A program made the position numbers and the translations under genes. From assembly GCA_021786265.1 (NCBI GenBank), contig JAJYNP010000305.1:1-9429 (forward strand): a stretch of 9,429 bases of DNA. Reading direction: 5' to 3'. Shown here piece after piece: positions 1 through 5,421 of the stretch; position 1 is the first letter of the stretch; each line of letters begins with the position of its first letter. The notes below the pieces were generated by a model. The model made no database searches, was not told where the DNA came from, and saw nothing but the letters and a program-made list of their open reading frames with translations. Origin of the DNA: Chloroflexota bacterium. Its GTDB lineage: Bacteria > Chloroflexota > Limnocylindria > Limnocylindrales > CSP1-4.

Positions 1-46
1 GGCGCCGCCATGGTGGTGGTATCGTTTCACCAATGGATGAATCGAT

Positions 47-74
47 GTCGACTCCCAACGGTCGCCGAGTCGAC
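47..74. promoter_or_regulatory. Inverted repeat upstream of the ArsR regulator
   Basis: GTCGACTC at 47-54 and GAGTCGAC at 67-74 are exact reverse complements separated by 12 bases. The repeat lies upstream of both possible starts (83 and 167) of the ArsR-family gene. ArsR repressors commonly bind imperfect palindromes in their own promoters, so it is a candidate operator. It could equally be a chance hairpin in GC-rich DNA. No clear -10/-35 pair was seen next to it. Confidence 0.3.
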
Positions 75-166
75 GGACGCGGTTGGCTCGACCAACCCGA
101 TCCACGGTCCCGAGATATGCCCTCCAAGTGCGGCACGCCACCGAGGCCGACGTCGAGTGGTCGTCC

Positions 167-673
167 ATGAGGCCTGCGGTCGACAAGGCATGGCTCCACC
201 CGGACCGAGTGGCCGCTGTTGAACGGTTGCTGGCGCTGGCGGAAGCGGACGCGCTGGCTTCGGCGGTCGCGCTGCTGGTCGATCCCACACGCCTGCGGAT
301 CCTCCATGCGCTCGCGTGGGCTCACGAGCTCTGCGTCTTCGACCTGAGTCTCCTCTTGGACCTCGATCAATCGACCGTCAGTCGTCAGCTTCGTCTGCTT
401 CGAGAGCGAGGCATCGTGACTCGACGGAAGGACGGACGCCTGACGTTCTACCGACTCGCTGAGTCCTCGCTGCGAAGGTTTCTCCGCGCCTTCGACGATC
501 GCCTGCGCTCGCCAGGGGTCGACTTCGAAGCGTCACCCTGGTCCGTGCTCTGTCCGGAGGTGAGAGGTTCCGCTCGGCGACCTGACGACCGGGCCTCAGC
601 CGCGGAGCCGAACCCGGCCGATGACGAAGCGGCTCCGGGGCAACGGCGGCAGCGACGAGCGATCGATCCGTAG
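167..673 (+). CDS. ArsR/SmtB-family winged-helix transcriptional regulator
   Basis: A DNA-binding repressor of the ArsR/SmtB type, expected to act as a cytoplasmic dimer. From the ATG at 167 it has 168 residues. The family signature DPTRLRILHAL lies at 39-49, ELCVFDL (helix alpha-3 region) at 54-60, the recognition helix STVSRQLRLLRERGIV at 69-84 and the beta-wing RRKDGRLTFYRL at 86-97. The CadC motif ELCVCD is reduced to ELCVFD. The alpha-5 Asp/His ligands of SmtB are not evident in the helix after residue 97, so I cannot name an inducer. An in-frame TTG at 83 would add 28 residues; neither start has a convincing ribosome binding site. About 25 C-terminal residues (144 onward) are antisense to the P450 relic, so the tail is probably read-through rather than conserved domain. 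The family call is firm; ligand and exact ends are not. Confidence 0.85.
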   Translation: MRPAVDKAWLHPDRVAAVERLLALAEADALASAVALLVDPTRLRILHALAWAHELCVFDLSLLLDLDQSTVSRQLRLLRERGIVTRRKDGRLTFYRLAESSLRRFLRAFDDRLRSPGVDFEASPWSVLCPEVRGSARRPDDRASAAEPNPADDEAAPGQRRQRRAIDP

Positions 674-751
674 GTCTGGCGCCGGCACATCGTAGTCAAG
701 TTCGTCGGTCAGGAAGCTCAGGGCCACATTCATTAGCTCCACCGTGATCCA
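596..751 (-). pseudogene. C-terminal remnant of a CYP152-like cytochrome P450
   Basis: Reading the minus strand from 751 gives WITVELMNVALSFL, then ELDYDVPAPDLRID, SLPPLPRSRFVIG and a TGA stop at 596-598. This matches the end of CYP152-type P450s (fatty-acid peroxygenases/hydroxylases), where RCPGE-x-IT-x-E-x-M-K is followed by YDVP-x-QDL and MP-x-LP-x-SGF. Homology begins just after the haem-cysteine loop. The codons before W read R-Q-P-G-stop (752-766), so the proximal cysteine is absent and an amber codon precedes the tail. Whether R-Q-P-G is a mutated RCPG or chance sequence across a junction is unclear. About 50 residues survive of a protein normally near 400. The longest internal ORF (ATG at 733, 45 residues) has no haem-binding function. 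The remnant overlaps the 3' end of the ArsR gene in antisense and abuts the ligase remnant. Confidence 0.65.
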
Positions 752-1078
752 CTATCCGGGTTGTCGGCCGCGTGGCCGACGCGCTCACCTCCACAAGTGA
801 GCACGGCGCTCGGGTTGAGATCGTGCCGCTGGCATTCGTCACCGTGCTCGAACGGGTGGCGGGATGCAAGTTCAGCTCGTTCAGGCCGACCAGGGCGGAC
901 GCTGCAGGTCCGTCTGCGAGCCGCGGCCGACCGGGACCCCGATCCAGGTGTGGCAGATGGTCCGCGCGGAACTCCGCGGCGTCCTTCGCGACCGGGACCT
1001 TGCCGTGATCAGGGTCGAACGCGCCGACGAGGCTCCCCACCTTCGCGGGCGTGAGCCGGTTCAGCCTCCGAAGTCGAG
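748..1078 (+). pseudogene. C-terminal remnant of a PaaK-like adenylate-forming ligase
   Basis: In one frame (748-863) the sequence reads TIRVVGRVADALTS, then HGARVEIVPLAF and VTVLERVAG. Homology continues in another frame from 864: MQVQLVQADQGG, EPRPTGTPIQVWQ, VRAELRGVLRDRDLAVI and RVERADEAP. Together these align in order with the end of the intact ligase in this window, which has [41 protein letters not shown] and [20 protein letters not shown]. The change of frame near 862-864 (net -1 or +2), a stop at 745-747 just upstream, and the absence of the P-loop and every N-terminal motif show that it is dead. Identity to the intact copy is modest, so it is not a recent duplicate. Its far end overlaps the 3' end of the zinc-ribbon gene in antisense. 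Confidence 0.6.
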
Positions 1079-1369
1079 CAGATCTCCCAGGAACCCGCCA
1101 CGGCGGCGCTGCGGATCCTGTCGGCCCTGCCCCCGGCTACCTGCCCGCTCGTCCCAATCGTCGCGGTCGTCGCGGGGGTTTCGACCCGCATCGGGTTGCC
1201 CGGGCGCGTAGTAGGCGCCCTCGGCGTCGATGAGGCGTTCGAGTTCGCCGCGGTCGAGGAACAGGCCCCGGCAGCCGGTGCACACGTCGATGACGACGCC
1301 GCTTCGTTCGACCGGCCGCATGGCGCTGGCGCACTTTGGGCAGCTGAGGCTGACGGTGTCACTGGTCAT
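1061..1369 (-). CDS. TFIIB-type zinc-ribbon (zf-TFIIB) small protein
   Basis: A 102-residue cytoplasmic protein of the zf-TFIIB family, whose molecular role is not established. The zinc ribbon is C10-PK-C13 and C30-TG-C33, followed by the hallmark GLFLDRGELERLID (35-48). The middle (about 57-92) is a charged low-complexity linker rich in Arg, Asp and Gly. The C-terminus FLGDLLDFGG is a typical hydrophobic tail of this family. The ATG at 1369 gives a normal length; GAGG lies about 15 bases upstream, too far to be a strong ribosome site. It is separated from lspA by about 210 bases and may have its own promoter, since an exact palindrome lies at 1445-1462. The last codons overlap the ligase relic in antisense. 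Confidence 0.85.
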   Translation of the reverse strand: MTSDTVSLSCPKCASAMRPVERSGVVIDVCTGCRGLFLDRGELERLIDAEGAYYAPGQPDAGRNPRDDRDDWDERAGSRGQGRQDPQRRRGGFLGDLLDFGG

Positions 1370-1579
1370 CGGTGGAGGAACCTCGTGCTTGGTTTGGAAT
1401 GGCGCGGTCCCGGCTGGACGCGACCCTGTCTGAAGTCTACGTGCTTTCAGGATGACCTGAAACGAGGGCGGCCACGCGGGTCGCTCCTCTCGTCCATGTC
1501 CACGCTGTCCTGAGAAGGTTCCGTTCGTGACTGGAGAGGCGCCAGGACTGGGCGATCGGCCGCGGCTTGTCGGAAGCGT
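1370..1579. other. Intergenic region between lspA and the zinc-ribbon gene
   Basis: No convincing coding sequence was seen on either strand. The stretch holds an exact palindrome: TTTCAGG at 1445-1451, a 4-base spacer, and CCTGAAA at 1456-1462. A further CTGAA at 1430-1434 could pair with TTCAG at 1446-1450, giving two mutually exclusive hairpins. It lies about 75 bases upstream of the zinc-ribbon gene (minus strand), so it may hold that gene's operator or leader, or the lspA terminator. There is no U-tract to support a terminator. Confidence 0.4.
1445..1462. promoter_or_regulatory. Exact 7-bp palindrome, candidate operator
   Basis: TTTCAGG-ATGA-CCTGAAA is an exact inverted repeat in AT-richer DNA than its surroundings. 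It is well placed to control the zinc-ribbon gene starting at 1369 on the minus strand. No regulator can be assigned. Confidence 0.35.
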
Positions 1580-2086
1580 TCACGGCGACGATGGTCGAGT
1601 GGACCGGTCGCGCCAGATCGAGACCGCCGCGAGCACGAGGACCGCGATCGAGATGGCGACGTCACCGACGTTGAACGTCGGCCACCGTAGGTCGCCCAGG
1701 CCCATGTCCACGTAGTCGAGAACGGCGCCGCGCATCAGGCGCTCGATGAGGTTGGCGAGCGCTCCGCCGACGAGCAGCCCGAGGCCAACGGCCACCGGCC
1801 TGTCCGCGCGGTGGCGGTGCGCGTACACGGCGATCGCGACCATCGCGCCGATCGAGAGGACGACCGGCACCGGACCGGTCCCCTGCAGGAGGCCGAACGC
1901 GATCCCGTCGTTGGTCGATGGCGCCAGCCGAAGGGCGCTGCCCAAGAGATCACGCGGCCTGTCCATGGTGCGAACGCTGGCGTCGACCAGCTGATCGGCG
2001 ACGGCCGCCGCCAGGACGCCGATGACGAAGGCGGCAGAGACGAATTCAGGGCCTGCCGCCCGCTCACGGGCCGGTCGGGCGGTCAT
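1580..2086 (-). CDS. lspA: Signal peptidase II (lipoprotein signal peptidase)
   Basis: An integral membrane aspartic protease that removes the signal peptide from diacylglyceryl-modified prolipoproteins. The 168 residues include four hydrophobic segments (about 14-31, 72-90, 97-112, 141-157). Family landmarks are D31 in ADQL, N59 in NDGIAFGLL, GGALANLIER (107-116), D124 in GAVLDYVD and FNVGD (138-142). D124 and D142 match the catalytic pair (Pseudomonas D124 and D143), so activity is plausible. The usual NxxDR has Glu at 115 instead of Asp, and the common DQ-x-(S/T)K is DQLVD. The start codon overlaps the methyltransferase stop (ATGA, 2083-2086), which implies translational coupling. As it shares an apparent operon with a metal ATPase, it may be an accessory LspA like PbrC of lead-resistance operons rather than the housekeeping copy. 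Confidence 0.92.
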   Translation of the reverse strand: MTARPARERAAGPEFVSAAFVIGVLAAAVADQLVDASVRTMDRPRDLLGSALRLAPSTNDGIAFGLLQGTGPVPVVLSIGAMVAIAVYAHRHRADRPVAVGLGLLVGGALANLIERLMRGAVLDYVDMGLGDLRWPTFNVGDVAISIAVLVLAAVSIWRDRSTRPSSP

Positions 2087-2748
2087 GCGTCACCGCCAGG
2101 CCTGAGCACACGCCTTTCGCTCGCCGCGGCGCCCCGCACCGACGTGACGCCAGCGAGCATATCCGCCGGCGACATGCGGACCGCCGGCCCGACCGCAACG
2201 CCGACCCCGATCACGAAATCGCCGAAGAAGCGCTCGACGACCCGGCCGTCGACCGCGATCCCGTGCCGCTCGAGCTCGGCCACGAACTGGCCCGCGCTGA
2301 ACCAGTCCCGACGGGGATGGTCGAGGAACGTCCGGTACGACCAGCGCGCGAGCGCATGGGTCGTGACCTCCTCGAAGAAGAACCGGCCGCCGGGCCGCAG
2401 CACGCGCCGGACCTCGCCGACCGCGGCGCGCCAATCGGGCACGTGGTGGATGATCCCGAAGTCGAAGACCGCATCGAAGGAGGCGTCCGAGGCCGGGACA
2501 GATGTTGCACTGGCGACGAGCAGGGTCACCCGATCCGGCCCGTAGCGGGCGAGGCGAAGGCGGGCCAGGGGGACCATCGCCGGGTCGAGGTCGACGGCCG
2601 TGACGTGCGCGGCGCCGAGCCGCCGGAGCAGGATCTGGACCCCGACACCCCGGCCGCAGCCGACTTCGAGCACCCGCAGCCCATCGACCCGCCCGCCCAG
2701 CCGCTCCAGGCTCGACGCTCGACCATCCCCGGGAGCACCCGCCGGCAC
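2083..2748 (-). CDS. Class I SAM-dependent methyltransferase, N-terminally clipped
   Basis: A Rossmann-fold methyltransferase (UbiE/Methyltransf_11 type) with unknown substrate. Motif I VLEVGCGRGVG lies at 26-36, the acidic end of strand 2 (VDLD) at 52-55, motif II FDAVFDFGIIHHV at 91-103 and motif III VLRPGGRFFFEE at 116-127. A family-typical tail follows (TFLDHP and ERFFGDFVIGVG). Only about 14 residues precede LERLGGRV, where relatives have roughly 35-40 more. This N-terminal stretch is the out-of-frame reading of the upstream dehydrogenase, so the native 5' end is lost. The GTG at 2748 has no visible ribosome site and lies inside the dehydrogenase reading frame. Expression may rely on reinitiation or may have failed. 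The SAM fold core itself is complete. The stop overlaps the lspA start. Confidence 0.8.
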   Translation of the reverse strand: MPAGAPGDGRASSLERLGGRVDGLRVLEVGCGRGVGVQILLRRLGAAHVTAVDLDPAMVPLARLRLARYGPDRVTLLVASATSVPASDASFDAVFDFGIIHHVPDWRAAVGEVRRVLRPGGRFFFEEVTTHALARWSYRTFLDHPRRDWFSAGQFVAELERHGIAVDGRVVERFFGDFVIGVGVAVGPAVRMSPADMLAGVTSVRGAAASERRVLRPGGDA

Positions 2749-3119
2749 AACATCAGCGGACCGCGGACGTTGACCATCATCACCCGGTCCCAGGTCGCAT
2801 CGTCGACCGCGTGAGCCGGCAGGAAGTTGTCGTTGATGCCGGCGTTGTTGACGAGGATATCGACCCGGCCATTGAGGCGCATTGACTCGGCGACCAGCCG
2901 ATCGACATCGGCTTGCAGACCGATGTCGGCCAGGATGCCGGTCGCCTCGGCTCCGGCGGCCGCGATGAGCCGCAGCGCCTCGTCGAGTCCGGCCGCGTTG
3001 ATGTCACTGGTCACGAGAGTGGCGCCCTCGCGGGCCAGTCGGACCGCGGTCGCGAGCCCGACGCCCGAACCCGCGCCGGTCACGATGGCGACCTTCGTTG
3101 CGTGTCGTTGCGTGTCCAC
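2526..3119 (-). pseudogene. Truncated short-chain dehydrogenase/reductase, fused out of frame
   Basis: Residues 1-135 (about 2715-3119) are the N-terminal half of a classical SDR, an NAD(P)-dependent oxidoreductase. They show the nucleotide-binding TGAGSGVG at 14-21, D39 after strand 2, NNAG at 91-94 and the helix alpha-5 region VNVRGPLMLCRRVLPGMVER. At that point homology stops. The catalytic Ser and Tyr-x-x-x-Lys never appear, and the rest (to the stop near 2526) is the methyltransferase gene read in the wrong frame. The product cannot be a working SDR. The 5' end looks intact: GTG start at 3119, with GAGGTG a few bases upstream. The ferredoxin gene ends about 96 bases before it. A 7-bp tandem repeat (2710-2723) sits at the join. 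Confidence 0.8.
2710..2723. repeat. 7-bp tandem repeat at the SDR/methyltransferase junction
   Basis: GCTCGAC occurs twice without a gap (2710-2716 and 2717-2723). It falls where dehydrogenase homology ends and methyltransferase homology begins. This could be microhomology from the recombination, but short repeats are frequent in such GC-rich sequence. Confidence 0.4.
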
Positions 3120-3131
3120 GGTTCACCTCAT

Positions 3132-3147
3132 CGTCGCAATTGCAACG
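3132..3147. promoter_or_regulatory. Near-palindrome upstream of the dehydrogenase remnant
   Basis: CGTCGCAATTGCAACG is a 16-base near-palindrome with a perfect GCAATTGC core and one mismatched pair. It ends 12 bases before the GTG start of the SDR remnant. This spot overlaps where a promoter -10 or leader would be, so it may be an operator for an internal promoter in the 96-base gap after the ferredoxin gene. No regulator is identified. Confidence 0.25.
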
Positions 3148-3215
3148 GGGCCGGTTGGCGCCAAGCCGCCGCCCCTCGGTGCCTTGGTCTCGGGCGGAAC
3201 TTGCGCTGTGTTCGA

Positions 3216-3505
<290 letters not shown>

Positions 3506-3509
<4 letters not shown>

Positions 3510-4963
3510 GACGACCCTCCAGTTGGGGTTGCCAGCTCGCCCGGCCGCGCTCGCGCGTCCCAGACGGCCTGGAACTTCTGCGACCGGAGATCCCGAGCCG
3601 GCAGTGCCTCGTCGCGAACGAGGTCAACGCCGACGATCCCCTGGCTCGCGAGAAAGCCGCCCATGCGGTCGGCCACCCGCGCCCAGGTCGCGTCGCGATC
3701 CGACTCGTCGTCGGGTTCGAGGCGGACCCGCAGCTCGCGGTCACCGCTCTGGTAGGCCTGGAAGCGCCGCACACCGGGCGTCTTTTCGACGACCACGCCG
3801 AGCGCGAGAGGCAGGACCGGAACCTCGCGGCCGTCCGCACCGGGGAACCGGAGGACGTCGCCCTTGCGGCCCCCGACCTCGATGACCGGGAACGGACTGC
3901 CGCAGGCGCATTGTGCCGAGCTCACCGTGAGGCTGTCGCCCAGGTCGTAGCGCACGATCGGCTGGACACGGTTGGCGAGGTTCGTGAGGAGCACGGTGTG
4001 GCTCGGCTGGTCGAACGGCGAGGGCGAGTAGTCGGCCTCAACCGGCTCGAGCATCACCCAGTCGGTGTTGGCGTGCAGCCGGCCGAGCCGGCAGCTGAAG
4101 GCGATGCCATGGAACTCGCTGGCCGCGTACTGGTCGAGGACGCGGGCGTCGAACGCCCGCTCGATCGCGCTCCTTGCCTCGGCGGTGAGGACCTCGCCGC
4201 CGACGATGACGAGCGCAGGCCGCACGCGGAGCCGACCTCGCTCCGCCTCCTGGGCAAGCAGGTGGACCACGGTCGGGTAGCCGACCAGGATGGCCGGGTC
4301 GAACGTGTTGAGCTGCGCGACCAGCGGGGCCAGCGGCGTCAGGACGCTGAAGAGCCGGATGCGCCGGGCGAGGGCCGGGAAGCGCCTCCGGTTGAGGTTG
4401 ACCATGCTCGTGCTCACGTGATGGCCGTCGGTCGCGACGACAGCCGCGATCCGCAGGCCCTTGCCGAGGGCGCGGGGGAGGCGAGCCGGGGTCAACGCGT
4501 GCGTCCGGGTCACCGTGAGCGCGTCGTACACGCCGAGAGCCACCCGGTCGTGGACGAACACGCCGCGCTGGCCGGTCGTGCCGCTCGTCGTCCAGACCGC
4601 GAACTCGCCCTCCAGGAATGTGCCCGCCCGGGCCGGGTTCGCGACGAACGCCTCGACCGCGCGGCGTGTTACGCGCGGGTCGGTCAGCCAGTCGTCGAAG
4701 CGGGCCATGAGCTCGGGCTTCGACACCGGTGGGAGCTCCTCGAGGCGTGGGGCGCCGGGCAGGCCAGACCACCGCTCGCGGTAGAAGGGGCTGCGGGCAC
4801 GAGCATGCGCGACGATGGCGCGGAGGCGTGCCGCCCGGCGCGTGGCGATGGCGGCCGGCCCCTCCCGCGCCGCCCGACGCGCGTCGAGGGCCAGGCGCAG
4901 CCAGCGCCAAAGCGGGCGCCGGCGGTACGTTTCCGGGACCGGCAAGAGTGGCTGCTCGCTCAT
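3506..4963 (-). CDS. PaaK/CapK-family adenylate-forming ligase
   Basis: A 485-residue member of the ANL superfamily, in the phenylacetate-CoA ligase-like branch. It should activate a carboxylic acid with ATP, probably forming a CoA thioester; the substrate cannot be told. Seen: P-loop [10 protein letters not shown] at 125-134, VGYPT at 228-231 region, GGE at 255-257, QYAASEF at 278-284 (the family EYGxxE region), YDLGD at 339-343, a C352-A-C354-G pair and the hinge GRKGD at 365-369. The C-terminal SQKFQ provides Lys463 at about the position of the catalytic lysine. Length is somewhat above PaaK (about 430-440). ATG 4963 was chosen because it overlaps the mgtC stop in an ATGA; longer in-frame readings upstream are antisense or shadow sequence of the ATPase gene. 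A decayed relative lies at 748-1078. Confidence 0.88.
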
Positions 4964-5406
4964 GACGTTGAGCCTATCCGATCCGTCGTCGACTTGCGGT
5001 GGCCGATCCGCCGCAGGCCCGGGACCTCCTCCCAGGCGAGGATCAGCAGCACGAGTGCGGCGAGCGCGATCGCCAGCACCGGCCGGCCGAGACCGGCGAC
5101 GACGCCGATCGACGCAGTCGCCCACATCCCGGCCGCGGTCGTGAGCCCGCGGACCTCGCCGGTTGAGCCGCGCAGGATGATTCCCGCGCCGAGGAACCCG
5201 ATGCCCGTCACGACGCCGGCGATCAGCCGCGCGGTCTCCGCCGGGTAGAGCTCGGCGCCGAGCCCGGCTAGCGTCGCTGAGCCGAGGCCGACGAGGGCGT
5301 AGGTCCGGTCGCCGGCCGGCGACCCGCAGCGCTCCCGCTCCCAGCCCAGGACGAAGCCGAGCCCGGCGGCGAGGGCCGCCCGGAACAGGAGGTCGAGCTC
5401 CGACAT
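4960..5406 (-). CDS. MgtC/SapB-family membrane protein
   Basis: A 148-residue inner-membrane protein with the MgtC core: GWERERCG (21-28), RTYALVGLGSA (34-44), ARLIAGVVTGIGFLGAGIIL (59-78) and GLTTAAGMWATASIGVVAG (87-105). Four to five hydrophobic helices are visible. It has only the N-terminal membrane domain and lacks the C-terminal ACT-like domain of Salmonella MgtC. Family members are linked to magnesium homeostasis and modulation of P-type or F-type ATPases. Here it follows the metal ATPase by 15 bases, so it is probably co-transcribed. The ATG at 5406 has only a weak GGGG upstream. Its stop overlaps the ligase start. Confidence 0.9.
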   Translation of the reverse strand: MSELDLLFRAALAAGLGFVLGWERERCGSPAGDRTYALVGLGSATLAGLGAELYPAETARLIAGVVTGIGFLGAGIILRGSTGEVRGLTTAAGMWATASIGVVAGLGRPVLAIALAALVLLILAWEEVPGLRRIGHRKSTTDRIGSTS

Positions 5407-5421
5407 CGGTCGCCCCGCCGG

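Noticed and set aside
696..1040. Minus-strand frame of 114 codons opposite the ligase relic
   Set aside because: No family resemblance, while the opposite strand matches PaaK C-terminal motifs in order; treated as a shadow frame.
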